Source: Bradyrhizobium sp. WSM1417 (GTDB lineage Bacteria; Pseudomonadota; Alphaproteobacteria; Rhizobiales; Xanthobacteraceae). From it: a stretch of DNA of 64,000 bases. Under the pieces are notes generated by a model that searched no databases, was not told where the DNA came from, and worked only from the letters and a program-made list of their open reading frames with translations. Below, in pieces: positions 9,548-18,722 of this stretch. The position numbers and the translations under genes are program-made. Position 1 is the stretch's first letter. Each line of letters starts with the position of its first letter. The DNA lies in NCBI RefSeq assembly GCF_000515415.1, contig NZ_KI911783.1, positions 6,683,831 through 6,747,830 on the forward strand. Direction: 5' to 3'.

Positions 9548-11923
9548 CTAGAATCGCTTCAGGGCTTTCAGGACTCTTGCGGGCGTGATCGGGATGGAAT
9601 TGATCGTTGCATCGAACGGTGCGAGCGCATCGTTGACGGCGTTCAGCACACAGGCCGACGCCGCCGCCGTCCCCGCCTCACCGCATCCCTTGGCGCCAAG
9701 ATCGGTGTCGGCGGTCGGTGTCTCGATATGGGCGATGACGATGTCAGGCATCTCCATCGGCATCGGGACGAGGTAGTCGGCGAGCGAGCCGTTCACGAGC
9801 TGGCCGGTCTCGCTGTAGCGACACTCCTCGAACAGCGCCGCGCCCAATCCCTGCACGATGCCACCGCGGAGCTGCTCGTCTACCAGCATCGGATTGATGA
9901 CCCGGCCACAATCCTCGACGATGAAATGCTTCAACATCTTGATGAGGCCGGTCTCGACGTCGACCTCCAGCGAACAGCCCTGGATGCCGTTGGTGAAGGC
10001 GAACGGATAGCCCTGTGGCGCAAAGTGATGGCTTACGGTGAGCTGGGCCTGCGTGCCCGGCGGTAGCGTATCGGAACGGAAATAGGCAATGCGCGCGATC
10101 TCGGAGATCGGCATCCGCTGGTTTCGCGTGCCAGCATCGACGACCTCGCCATCGATGATGTCGAGTGCCGATGGCTGCTCCTGGAGGATGAGCGCGGCGA
10201 TTTCCAGGATATTGCGCCTGAGCGCGCGCGTGGCCTGGAGCGCAGTCTCGCCGCCGATGCCGGCGCCGCGGCAGGCCCAGGTCGCACCGCCATGCGGCGT
10301 CACCTCGGTATCACCGGTAATGACCTTGACGTGCTCCTGCGCGAGGCCGAGCTGGTCTGCCACAATCTGGCTGATGATCGCCTCGGTGCCTTGCCCCTGC
10401 TCCGTGACCGAGATCAGGCAGCGCACTTCGCCTGATGGGGTCAGGCTGATGATCGCACCGTCCTGCGAGGAGATACGGGCTCCGCCAACGCCATAGAACG
10501 CGGGACTTGGATTAGTGATCTCGACAAAGGCCGCGATGCCGATCCCGCGATAGATGCCGCCCTTGCGCAACTCCGCCTGCTCGGCGCGCAGCCCGTCATA
10601 ATCCATCATCTCGTGCAGCCGCTTTAGGCAGGCCTGATGTGACAACGCCTCGAAACGGTAGCCGGTCGGCGAGGTCTGCGGATAGGCATCATCGGCGATC
10701 AGGTTCTGCGCTCGGATCGCGAAGGGATCGAGACCGAGCTTCGCCGCGGCCATGTCGACCAGCCGCTCGGTGACCGCGCAGGCGATGGGATGGCCGACCG
10801 CGCGATACTGGCTGGTCTGCACCTTGTTCTGGAAGAGCACCTCGAGCCTCGCGCGGTAGTTCTTGAAGCGATAGGGCGCGCCGATCAGGCGGATGACCTG
10901 GTTGCCCTCCACCACGCTTGTGCGCGGATAGGTCGAAAACGCCCCGATTGCGGTCAGGTCCAGCACGTCCATCGCAAGGATCTCGCCCTTGGCATCAAGC
11001 GCCATCCGGGCGCGGACGCGGTGGTCGCGGGCGTGGATGTCGGAGACGAACGATTCGATGCGGTCGGTGACGTATTTGACGGGACGGCCGAGCAGGATCG
11101 AGAGGCCGACCACGGCCATGTCCTCATGATAGACATGCAGCTTCATCCCGAAGGAGCCGCCGATGTCGGTCGCGATCACGCGAACGCGGGCCTCCGGAAT
11201 GCCGAAGTGGCGCGAATAGAGGTCCTGGAACTGATACGGCGTCTGCGTCGCGTGATGCACGGTGAGCATCTCAGCCGAAGGATCGTAATCGGAAACGATG
11301 GCGCGCGGCTCTAGCGTCACCGCGGTATGGCGGCCGAAGGACAACTCCTCCTCCACCACATGGGCCGCATGCGCAAAGGCGTCGTCGACGCTGCCGTTGT
11401 CGAGCTGGCTGCGGAAGCAGACATTGTTGGCACTGCCAGGATTGATCAGCGGCCCGCCGCCCTCACGCGCGCTGTCGATATCGGCGACGATCGGAAGGTC
11501 TTCGTAGTCGATCTCGATCAGTTCCAGCGCATCCTCGGCGATCGCACGGCTCTCGGCGACGACTGCAACCACCGCCTGCCCGGCCCAGACCACGCGGTCG
11601 AGCGGCAGCGGTAATTGCGGTGCCGAGATCATCCCCTTGAAATGGTCGAGCGTGCCGGTCCAGGGCGAGCAGATCTTGGCGAGATCGACACCGGTCGCAA
11701 CGAGATGCACGCCTTCGAGCGCGCTCGCCCGCCCGGCATCGATCGAGATGATATTCGCATGCGCATGCGGGCTGCGCAGGAACGCGGCATACAGCATCCG
11801 CGGCAGCCTGAGATCGCTGACATAACGTCCGCGCCCGGCGAGCAGCCGCTTGGCGTTCGGGCGCGGCACGGAGCGGCCGATATAGGAATTCGGGCGATCC
11901 AGCGAGGTCAGCGGCGCGCTCAT
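9548..11923 (-). CDS. Molybdenum hydroxylase large (molybdopterin) subunit, xanthine dehydrogenase/CoxL family
   Basis: A 791-residue catalytic subunit of the xanthine-oxidase superfamily. It begins with the usual aldehyde-oxidase a/b-hammerhead (IGRSVPRPNAKRLLAGRGRYVSDL) and contains the DIGGSFGMKLHVYHE cofactor-binding motif, QTSQYRAVGHP at the site where CoxL-type proteins carry the active-site loop, WACRGAGIGGE and GAKGCGEAGTAA with the conserved catalytic Glu region. The loop lacks the AYXCSFR sequence of true CO dehydrogenase, so CO is unlikely. It probably hydroxylates an aromatic, N-heterocyclic or aldehyde substrate. Its ATG overlaps the iron-sulfur subunit stop (ATGA). Confidence 0.87.
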   Translation of the reverse strand: MSAPLTSLDRPNSYIGRSVPRPNAKRLLAGRGRYVSDLRLPRMLYAAFLRSPHAHANIISIDAGRASALEGVHLVATGVDLAKICSPWTGTLDHFKGMISAPQLPLPLDRVVWAGQAVVAVVAESRAIAEDALELIEIDYEDLPIVADIDSAREGGGPLINPGSANNVCFRSQLDNGSVDDAFAHAAHVVEEELSFGRHTAVTLEPRAIVSDYDPSAEMLTVHHATQTPYQFQDLYSRHFGIPEARVRVIATDIGGSFGMKLHVYHEDMAVVGLSILLGRPVKYVTDRIESFVSDIHARDHRVRARMALDAKGEILAMDVLDLTAIGAFSTYPRTSVVEGNQVIRLIGAPYRFKNYRARLEVLFQNKVQTSQYRAVGHPIACAVTERLVDMAAAKLGLDPFAIRAQNLIADDAYPQTSPTGYRFEALSHQACLKRLHEMMDYDGLRAEQAELRKGGIYRGIGIAAFVEITNPSPAFYGVGGARISSQDGAIISLTPSGEVRCLISVTEQGQGTEAIISQIVADQLGLAQEHVKVITGDTEVTPHGGATWACRGAGIGGETALQATRALRRNILEIAALILQEQPSALDIIDGEVVDAGTRNQRMPISEIARIAYFRSDTLPPGTQAQLTVSHHFAPQGYPFAFTNGIQGCSLEVDVETGLIKMLKHFIVEDCGRVINPMLVDEQLRGGIVQGLGAALFEECRYSETGQLVNGSLADYLVPMPMEMPDIVIAHIETPTADTDLGAKGCGEAGTAAASACVLNAVNDALAPFDATINSIPITPARVLKALKRF

Positions 11924-12444
11924 GTCACGCCTCCCCTTTCGCTGCGCGCTTTTGCCACCGCGTCGATGGCATCTACGATCGCTTCATAGCCGGTGCAGCG
12001 GCAGTAATTGCCCGACAGCGCGTCACGAATGTCCCTGCGGCTTGGCCGCGTCACCTGCGAGAGGAGTTCGTGCGCGTTGACCAGCATGCCCGGCGTGCAA
12101 AAGCCGCATTGCAGAGCGTTGCGGCGGTGGAATTCGGCCTGGAGGTCGGCGATCACGCCGCTCTCCGTGAGACCTTCGATCGTATCGATCGTGGCGCCGT
12201 CAGCCTGCACCGCGAACATCAGGCAGGCGTGCACGGCTTGCCCGTCGAGCTGGACGAGACACGCGCCGCAGGCGCCCATCTCGCAGCCGGCATGCGTGCC
12301 TGTCAGCTCGAGCGCGTTGCGCAGGCAATCGAGCAGCGTCTCGCGCGGCGCGACCTCACAGGCCACCTTGCGGCCGTTGACGACGAAGCGAACGCGCTCG
12401 GTCTCGTCCGCATCATCCAGAAGGGACTCGTCGAAGCCGCTCAT
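11920..12444 (-). CDS. Molybdenum hydroxylase small subunit with two [2Fe-2S] clusters
   Basis: A 174-residue CoxS/XdhA-type subunit. The N-terminal ferredoxin-like domain carries GCEMGACGACLVQLDG followed by HACLMF. The C-terminal helical domain carries CGFCTPGMLV and NYCRCTGYEAIV. All eight cysteines expected for two [2Fe-2S] clusters are present. It passes electrons from the molybdenum site to FAD. It overlaps both neighbours by 4 nt. Confidence 0.92.
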   Translation of the reverse strand: MSGFDESLLDDADETERVRFVVNGRKVACEVAPRETLLDCLRNALELTGTHAGCEMGACGACLVQLDGQAVHACLMFAVQADGATIDTIEGLTESGVIADLQAEFHRRNALQCGFCTPGMLVNAHELLSQVTRPSRRDIRDALSGNYCRCTGYEAIVDAIDAVAKARSERGGVT

Positions 12445-13301
12445 CCGCCCACTCCGAGACGTCCGAGCATGCGTCCGAGCAATACGCGCGCGAGATGCAG
12501 CCGCATCGCCGGCGGCACCTCGTCGCTATCCGGTGGCGTCAGATCAGCTTCAAGCGCGGCCTGCGCTGCGGCGATGCGTTCCGCGCCAAGGCTCGAGCCG
12601 ATGAGCGTAGCCTCCGTTCCCTTCACCCGCGTCGGCGTATTGCCGACAGAAAAGAACGAGATCCTTATGTCATGGATACGCTCGCCGGTGCAGGTCGCGA
12701 GCATGCCGCAACCGACCAGCGCATAGTCCCCGCGCCGCCGGGCCAATTCGTCAAACGCAAAGCGCTGATCGGCCTTGAACAGTGGGACGAAAACCGCGGT
12801 GATCAGTTCGCCGGGCTGCAAGGCTGTCTCGAACAGGTCGACGAAGAAGTCATCGGCCTTGACGCGCCGACTGCCGGAAGGGCCGATCATCTCGATCTCG
12901 GCATCGAGCGCCAACGTCATCGCCGGAAATTCGGAAGCGGGGTCGGCGTGCGCGACACTGCCGCCGAACGTGCCGCGGTTGCGAATGGCGGGATGGGCTA
13001 CGAAGGGCGCAGCCGCATGCAACAGCGGCGCGAATTCGGCGATCAGCGGCTCGCTCAGCATCTCGCAATGGCGTGTGAGCGCACCGATACGCAGGAATTC
13101 GCCTTCACGCCTGACGCCGCGCAGCTCGGCAATATGGGTGATATCGATCAGCAGCCGTGGCGCCTGCAACCGCAGCGACAACGCCGGCACGAGGCTCTGG
13201 CCGCCGGCGATGAAACGCGCATCGTCGCCGGCGCGCGCGTGAGCGTCCAACGCCTGGTCGATCGTCGCAGCGCGAAAATAGCTGAAAGCCCTCGCCTTCA
13301 C
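12441..13301 (-). CDS. Molybdenum hydroxylase FAD-binding (medium) subunit
   Basis: A 286-residue CoxM-type flavoprotein. The GTG at 13301 gives the canonical start KARAFSYFRAATIDQAL and has GAGGAAAC upstream; the frame continues to 13397 without family resemblance. FAD-binding phrases AGGQSLVPALSLRL and IRNRGTFGGSVAHADPASE are present. It is the first gene of an eight-gene operon and faces the TetR gene across about 170 bp that contain two operator copies. It accepts electrons from the iron-sulfur subunit. Confidence 0.9.
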   Translation of the reverse strand: MKARAFSYFRAATIDQALDAHARAGDDARFIAGGQSLVPALSLRLQAPRLLIDITHIAELRGVRREGEFLRIGALTRHCEMLSEPLIAEFAPLLHAAAPFVAHPAIRNRGTFGGSVAHADPASEFPAMTLALDAEIEMIGPSGSRRVKADDFFVDLFETALQPGELITAVFVPLFKADQRFAFDELARRRGDYALVGCGMLATCTGERIHDIRISFFSVGNTPTRVKGTEATLIGSSLGAERIAAAQAALEADLTPPDSDEVPPAMRLHLARVLLGRMLGRLGVGG

Positions 13302-13345
13302 CCGCCGTTTCCTCGGATCCCTCGGCTCACCAGCCGGGACGCCAG

Positions 13346-13363
13346 ATTTGTAACCATCTGGTC
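13346..13363. promoter_or_regulatory. Probable TetR operator, copy 1
   Basis: ATTTGTAACCATCTGGTC. The core ACCA-TC-TGGT is itself a palindrome. It lies 45 nt upstream of the hydroxylase operon start, and an inverted near-identical copy is at 13406-13423. I infer binding by the adjacent TetR protein. Confidence 0.65.
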
Positions 13364-13405
13364 TCAAAATCGTGACACGCCATCTTAAGCCGGTCAATAG
13401 GAAAT

Positions 13406-13423
13406 GACCATTTGGTTACAAAT
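13406..13423. promoter_or_regulatory. Probable TetR operator, copy 2 (inverted)
   Basis: GACCATTTGGTTACAAAT; its reverse complement matches copy 1 at 16 of 18 positions, differing only at the central dinucleotide. It lies 46 nt upstream of the TetR ATG. The two sites are 60 bp apart centre to centre, so one regulator could control both divergent promoters. Confidence 0.65.
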
Positions 13424-13469
13424 GCGCGTTGGGCTATGAAGATCATGGGACGTGCGATTCAGCGACGAA

Positions 13470-14177
13470 ATGGCCCGCAAAGCGCAGAAAACGGCGAAGC
13501 GACCGGTCCGGAAGCGGTCCGAGACAGGCAGCAAGTCCGCGCCAAAGCGCCGCAACATGCGTGCGGCCGACCGCGAGCGCGCCATCCTGGACGAGGCAAT
13601 CCGATTCTTTGCCGAGCGCGGCTTCGAGGGGCAGACGCGCGAGCTCGCCAAGCGTTTGGGCATCACGCATTCGGCGATCTACCGCCACTTCCCGAGCAAG
13701 GAAGCGCTGATCGAGCGGGTCTACCAGGAGGTCTATCTCAGCCGCTGGTCGCCCGATTGGGGTCCGATGATCCGCGACCGCTCGCTATCGCTCGAGGCCC
13801 GGCTGACGCGCTTTTATCTCGACTATGTCGAACGCGTGTTCGAGTACAATTGGGTGCGGATCTTCGTCTTCTCCGGCATGAAGTCGTTCGGCATCACCGG
13901 CCGCTATCTCGACATCATCAGGCGCGAGATCATCGAGCCGGCGGCCGGCGAACTGCGCCACGACCTGAAACTGCCCGAAGCAAAGACACATCCGCTCGGC
14001 GAGCGCGAGACCGAGCTGTTCTGGGGCCTGCACGGCCGCATTTTCTATCTCGCGATCCGCAAATTCATCTACGCGACGCCAATACCGGCAGATCTCGACG
14101 CGATCGTTCGCGATGCCGTCCAGACCTTCATGGATGGCGCGAAGACCACGATGCCGAGGCTGCTGGCGCGCGACTGA
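13470..14177 (+). CDS. TetR/AcrR family transcriptional regulator
   Basis: A 235-residue regulator from the ATG at 13470 (a GTG at 13452 adds six residues and cannot be excluded). A very basic N-terminus (KAQKTAKRPVRKRSETGSK) precedes a TetR helix-turn-helix: AILDEAIRFFAERGF, then TRELAKRLGITHSAIYRHFPSKEAL. The C-terminal ligand domain is not recognisable by eye. It is divergent from the molybdenum-hydroxylase/liv operon with two inverted operators between them, so it probably represses that operon and itself until an inducer, likely the imported compound, binds. Confidence 0.88.
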   Translation: MARKAQKTAKRPVRKRSETGSKSAPKRRNMRAADRERAILDEAIRFFAERGFEGQTRELAKRLGITHSAIYRHFPSKEALIERVYQEVYLSRWSPDWGPMIRDRSLSLEARLTRFYLDYVERVFEYNWVRIFVFSGMKSFGITGRYLDIIRREIIEPAAGELRHDLKLPEAKTHPLGERETELFWGLHGRIFYLAIRKFIYATPIPADLDAIVRDAVQTFMDGAKTTMPRLLARD

Positions 14178-14183
14178 GCCTGG

Positions 14184-15854
14184 CTACTTCGCCAGGCTCG
14201 GCAGATCGAGCCCTTTATCGCGGGCACATTCGATCGCGATGTCGTACCCCGCGTCGGCGTGGCGCATGACGCCGCTGGCGGGATCGTTCCAGAGCACGCG
14301 CGCGATCCGCTTTGCCGCTTCCGGCGTACCGTCGGCGACGATCACCATGCCGGCATGCTGGGAATAACCGATGCCGACGCCGCCGCCGTGATGCAGCGAC
14401 ACCCAGGTCGCGCCGCTGGCGCAATTGAGCAGCGCGTTGAGCAAGGGCCAGTCGGACACGGCGTCCGAACCGTCCTTCATCGCTTCGGTTTCGCGGTTGG
14501 GGCTTGCCACCGAGCCGCTGTCGAGATGATCGCGGCCGATCACGATAGGAGCCTTCAACTCGCCACGCGCCACCATCTCGTTGAAGGCAAGGCCCAAGCG
14601 ATCGCGATCGCCAAGCCCGACCCAGCAGATCCGCGCCGGCAGGCCCTGGAATTTGATGCGCTCCCTGGCCATGTCGAGCCAATTGTGCAGGTGCTTGTCG
14701 TCAGGCATCAGCTCCTTGACCTTGGCGTCGGTCTTGAAGATGTCCTCGGGATCGCCCGACAGCGCGGCCCAGCGGAACGGCCCGACGCCGCGGCAGAACA
14801 AGGGACGGATATAGGCGGGGACGAAGCCGGGGAAATCGAAGGCATTCTTCAGGCCCATGTCCTGCGCCATCTGGCGAATGTTGTTGCCATAATCGAGCGT
14901 CGGAATGCCCAGTGCATGGAAATCCAGCATGGCCTGGACGTGCTCGACCATCGAGGTTTTCGAGGCGCGCTCCACGGCCTTGGGATCGGCGGCGCGCTTG
15001 GTCTCCCACTCGGCCAGCGTCCAGCCCTTCGGCAAATAGCCGTTGATCGGATCGTGCGCGCTGGTCTGATCGGTGACGATGTCGGGCCTGACACCACGGC
15101 GGACCAGCTCGGGAAAAATCTCCGCGGCATTGCCGAGCAGGCCGACCGAGACCGCTTTCTTCGTCTTCGTCGCCTCCGCCATGATCGCAAGCGCGTCATC
15201 GAGCGTTGTGGCCTTGCGATCGAGATAGCCGGTGCGCAGACGCATCTCGATGCGGCTCGGCTGGCATTCGACCGCCAGCATCGAAGCTCCGGCCATGGTC
15301 GCAGCCAGCGGCTGCGCGCCGCCCATACCGCCCAGACCGGCGGTTAGAATCCATTTGCCGGCGAGGCTGCCGCCATAGTGGCGGCGGCCAACTTCAACGA
15401 AGGTTTCGTAGGTGCCCTGCACGATACCCTGGCTGCCGATATAGATCCAGGAGCCGGCCGTCATCTGGCCGTACATCATCAGGCCCTTGCGATCGAGTTC
15501 GTTGAAATGATCGAGCGTCGCCCAGTGCGGCACGATGTTGGAGTTGGCGATCAGGACGCGCGGCGCGTCGGCATGGGTACGGAACACGCCGACCGGCTTG
15601 CCGGATTGGACCAGCAGCGTCTGGTCGGCTTCGAGCTCGCGCAGGGAAGCAACGATCCGGTCAAAGCTCGCCCAGTCACGCGCGGCGCGGCCGATGCCGC
15701 CATAGACCACGAGCTCGCTCGGACGTTCCGCAACGTCCGGATCGAGATTGTTCATGAGCATGCGCAAGGGAGCTTCCGTCAACCAGCTCTTGGCGCTGAT
15801 TTCGCTGCCGCGGGGCGCGCGGATGGTGCGGTCATTGTCCAGTCGGCGGTTCAT
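14184..15854 (-). CDS. hutU: Urocanate hydratase
   Basis: A 556-residue urocanase, the expected length, converting urocanate to imidazolone propionate with tightly bound NAD. Recognisable stretches include [41 protein letters not shown] (nucleotide binding) and [17 protein letters not shown] near the C-terminus. The ATG at 15854 has GAGGTG upstream. It is the last gene of hutI-hutH-hutU, starting 13 nt after the hutH stop. In many hut operons hutG sits between hutH and hutU; here it does not. Confidence 0.96.
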   Translation of the reverse strand: MNRRLDNDRTIRAPRGSEISAKSWLTEAPLRMLMNNLDPDVAERPSELVVYGGIGRAARDWASFDRIVASLRELEADQTLLVQSGKPVGVFRTHADAPRVLIANSNIVPHWATLDHFNELDRKGLMMYGQMTAGSWIYIGSQGIVQGTYETFVEVGRRHYGGSLAGKWILTAGLGGMGGAQPLAATMAGASMLAVECQPSRIEMRLRTGYLDRKATTLDDALAIMAEATKTKKAVSVGLLGNAAEIFPELVRRGVRPDIVTDQTSAHDPINGYLPKGWTLAEWETKRAADPKAVERASKTSMVEHVQAMLDFHALGIPTLDYGNNIRQMAQDMGLKNAFDFPGFVPAYIRPLFCRGVGPFRWAALSGDPEDIFKTDAKVKELMPDDKHLHNWLDMARERIKFQGLPARICWVGLGDRDRLGLAFNEMVARGELKAPIVIGRDHLDSGSVASPNRETEAMKDGSDAVSDWPLLNALLNCASGATWVSLHHGGGVGIGYSQHAGMVIVADGTPEAAKRIARVLWNDPASGVMRHADAGYDIAIECARDKGLDLPSLAK

Positions 15855-15867
15855 GCGGAACACCTCG

Positions 15868-17427
15868 TCAGGCAAGCGTCGGAAACGGGTCAGTTGAAAG
15901 CACGGCGAGCGCCGCAGCCGGCAGCGCATCGGCTTCGACCAGCGCTGCAGCCTTGGCGAGATCGCAGGCCATGTAGCGGTCGGCGCCGAGCGGCGGCACC
16001 TGCTCGCGAAGTGCGGCGATGACGGCTATGAGCGGCGCGCTCGTCGCATGCGGCGCGCGCAGCGTGATGCCTTGGGCGGCGACCAGCAGCTCGATGCCCA
16101 CGATGGTGGCGAGATTGTCGGCCATGTCCGACAGCCGTCGCGCGGCATGCGCGGCCATCGAGACGTGGTCTTCCTGGTTGGCACTGGTCGGCGTCGAGTC
16201 GATCGAGCAGGCAGAAGCGCGCTGCTTGTTCTCGGCATAGAGCGCGGCCGCCGTCACCTCGGCGATCATGAAGCCCGAATTGATACCGGGATCGGGGGTG
16301 AGGAACGGCGGCAGGCCGAAATTGAGCGCGGGATCGACCAGCGTCGCGATACGCCGCTCGCTGATGGCACCGATCTCCGACAGCGCGAGCGCGATGGTAT
16401 CCGCGGCAAAGGCCACCGGCTCGGCGTGGAAATTGCCGCCGGAGACGATCTCGCCGGTCTCGACCAGGACGAGCGGATTGTCGGTGACGGCATTGGCTTC
16501 GACGATCAGCGTCCGCGCCGCCTGCACGATCAGGTCGAGCGCCGCGCCCGCAACCTGCGGCTGGCAGCGCAGGCAATAGGGATCCTGCACGCGCTCGTCG
16601 CCTTCGAGATGCGACAGGCGGATGTCGCTGCCGTCGAGCAGCGCCATCAGGGTTGCCGCCGCCGCGGCCTGTCCGGAATGGCCGCGCAGCGCCTGGATCT
16701 CGGGGCGGAACGGCGCCGTCGAGGCCATCGCCGCATCGACCGACAGCGCGCCGGTGACGAGCGCGGCGCGGGCCAGGCGAAATGCGCGCAGCACGCCGGA
16801 GATGGCGTAAGCGGTGGAGAATTGCGTGCCGTTGATCAGCGCGAGCCCTTCCTTGGGACCGAGCGTCAGTGGCGTCAGGCCGGCCGCGGCGAGCGCGTCG
16901 CTGCCCGACACGGTCTTGCCGTCGACGATCGCCTGCCCTTCGCCGATCATCACCGCGGTCATATGCGCGAGCGGCGCGAGATCGCCGGAAGCACCGACCG
17001 AACCTTGCTGCGGCACCAGCGGTGAGACGCGCCGCGCCAGCATGGCCTGCAACTGCTCGATCACCTCGCGGCGCACGCCGGAGGCGCCGCGCCCGAGGGA
17101 GATGATTTTCAGCGCCATCATCAGGCGGACGATCGGTTCGGGCGTCGCCGCACCGACGCCGCAGCAATGCGAGACGATGAGATTGCGCTGGAGCAGCGCG
17201 GTCCGATCGGGCGGAATCCGCTTCGAGGCAAGTTTGCCGAAGCCGGTGTTGATGCCGTAGACGGGAGCATCCGCTCGCGCGGCCCTTGCCACGATCTCCG
17301 CGGCCGCGTCGACGCGCGGCCAGAACGAGGGATCGAGAACGACAGATGTGCCTTCGAGCACGCAAGCGAGATCATCGAGGCTGACCGTTCCCGGCTTGAT
17401 GACGATCGGCGCGCGCGGCTCCGTCAC
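15868..17427 (-). CDS. hutH: Histidine ammonia-lyase
   Basis: A 519-residue lyase removing ammonia from L-histidine to give urocanate. The self-cyclising Ala-Ser-Gly triad that forms the MIO prosthetic group is in [26 protein letters not shown] and NQEDHVSM are also typical. The GTG at 17427 is preferred: it overlaps the hutI stop as GTGA and has GGAGGGG upstream. Confidence 0.96.
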   Translation of the reverse strand: MTEPRAPIVIKPGTVSLDDLACVLEGTSVVLDPSFWPRVDAAAEIVARAARADAPVYGINTGFGKLASKRIPPDRTALLQRNLIVSHCCGVGAATPEPIVRLMMALKIISLGRGASGVRREVIEQLQAMLARRVSPLVPQQGSVGASGDLAPLAHMTAVMIGEGQAIVDGKTVSGSDALAAAGLTPLTLGPKEGLALINGTQFSTAYAISGVLRAFRLARAALVTGALSVDAAMASTAPFRPEIQALRGHSGQAAAAATLMALLDGSDIRLSHLEGDERVQDPYCLRCQPQVAGAALDLIVQAARTLIVEANAVTDNPLVLVETGEIVSGGNFHAEPVAFAADTIALALSEIGAISERRIATLVDPALNFGLPPFLTPDPGINSGFMIAEVTAAALYAENKQRASACSIDSTPTSANQEDHVSMAAHAARRLSDMADNLATIVGIELLVAAQGITLRAPHATSAPLIAVIAALREQVPPLGADRYMACDLAKAAALVEADALPAAALAVLSTDPFPTLA

Positions 17428-18638
17428 TGTCCCCTCCACACCCGGCGGTGCAGCGGATTGAAGCCGATGCGGTAGACCAGCTCGGCAGGGCGCTCGATAT
17501 CCCAGATCGCAAGGTCGCACCATTTGCCGGCCTCGAGCGTGCCGGTATCATGGAGCACGCCAAGCGCTCGCGCGCCTTCGCGAGTGACACCGGCAAGGCA
17601 CTCGGTCACATTCATCCGGAACAGCGTCGCGCCCATGTTCATCGCGAGCAGGAGCGATGTCAGCGGCGAGCTGCCCGGATTGCAGTCAGTCGCGAGCGCC
17701 ATGGCAACGCCGTGCTTGCGGAATGCCTCGACCGGAGGTTCTTGCGTCTCGCGGATGAAGTAGAAGGCGCCGGGCAGAAGCACGGCCACCGTTTGAGCTT
17801 TTGCCATCGCCGCTGCACCGGCTTCGTCGGTGTGCTCGAGATGATCGGCCGATAGCGCCGAGAATTTCGCCGCGAGCGCAGCGCCGCCGAGATTCGAGAG
17901 CTGGTCGGCATGCAGCTTGACCGGCAGTCCAAGCCGCCTCGCTGCCTCAAACACCCGCGCCGTCTGCTCCCCGGAGAATGCGATCCCCTCCATGAAGGCA
18001 TCGACGGCATCGGCCAAACCGGCCTTCGCGACCGCCGGCAACATCTCCCTGCAGACGAGATCGATGTAGCGATCCTTGTTGCCGTCGGCCTCCGGCGGCA
18101 GGGCATGCGCACCAAGAAACGAGGTTCGAATCGCGACCGACCGCTGACGACCCAGGCTTCGCGCGGCGGCCAGCTGCCGCATCTCGGTCTCGGTGTCCAA
18201 GCCGTAGCCGGACTTGATCTCGACCGTGGTGGCGCCCTCGCCAATCAGCGCATCGAGCCGCGGCAGCGCGCTTGCTGCGAGTTCGGCCTCGCTTGCCTTG
18301 CGCGTCGCGGCCACCGTCGAGACGATGCCGCCGCCGGCGCGCGCGATCTCCTCGTAGCTCGCGCCCTTCAGGCGCAGCTCGAATTCATGGGCACGATTGC
18401 CGCCATAGACCAGATGGGTGTGGCAATCGACGAGACCGGGCGTGATCCAACGCCCTTCGCAATCGATGCGTTCGGCTGTATCGGCATTCGCCGGAAAGTC
18501 GGCCTGCGCACCCGCATAGACGATACGGCCGGCACGCGCGGCGATCACGCCGTGCTCGATCTCCCCGAGATCGGGACGGTCGGCCCGCATCGTGGCGAGC
18601 CGGGCGTTATGCCAGATCCGGTCGAAGCGTTCTGCCAT
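17424..18638 (-). CDS. hutI: Imidazolonepropionase
   Basis: A 404-residue amidohydrolase-superfamily enzyme opening imidazolone propionate to N-formimino-L-glutamate. [20 protein letters not shown] holds the metal-binding HxH, and [24 protein letters not shown] and [10 protein letters not shown] match the family. It is the first gene of the minus-strand hut operon, with the 20-bp palindrome 30 nt upstream of its start. Confidence 0.96.
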   Translation of the reverse strand: MAERFDRIWHNARLATMRADRPDLGEIEHGVIAARAGRIVYAGAQADFPANADTAERIDCEGRWITPGLVDCHTHLVYGGNRAHEFELRLKGASYEEIARAGGGIVSTVAATRKASEAELAASALPRLDALIGEGATTVEIKSGYGLDTETEMRQLAAARSLGRQRSVAIRTSFLGAHALPPEADGNKDRYIDLVCREMLPAVAKAGLADAVDAFMEGIAFSGEQTARVFEAARRLGLPVKLHADQLSNLGGAALAAKFSALSADHLEHTDEAGAAAMAKAQTVAVLLPGAFYFIRETQEPPVEAFRKHGVAMALATDCNPGSSPLTSLLLAMNMGATLFRMNVTECLAGVTREGARALGVLHDTGTLEAGKWCDLAIWDIERPAELVYRIGFNPLHRRVWRGQ

Positions 18639-18668
18639 GCAACTGTCCCTTCGCGTGGGATGCTTGAC

Positions 18669-18688
18669 TTATATGTCTAGACATATAA
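18669..18688. promoter_or_regulatory. Probable HutC operator between the divergent hut arms
   Basis: TTATATGTCTAGACATATAA is a perfect 20-bp palindrome in the 84-bp gap between hutI and hutF. Its shape fits GntR-family HutC operators. HutC is encoded two genes away, so I infer urocanate-relieved repression of both arms. Confidence 0.75.
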
Positions 18689-18722
18689 TCGTGTCGCGGT
18701 TCTGTCCAGCCGGCATGGAAAC

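Noticed and set aside
9548..13301. Carbon monoxide dehydrogenase (form I) reading of the molybdenum hydroxylase
   Set aside because: The large subunit lacks the AYXCSFR active-site loop, and accessory coxDEF genes are absent.
14259..15347. A 362-codon plus-strand frame inside hutU
   Set aside because: It is wholly antisense to urocanase, rich in His/Arg/Ala and without a ribosome binding site.
16048..17025. A 325-codon plus-strand frame inside hutH
   Set aside because: It is antisense to histidine ammonia-lyase and of shadow composition.
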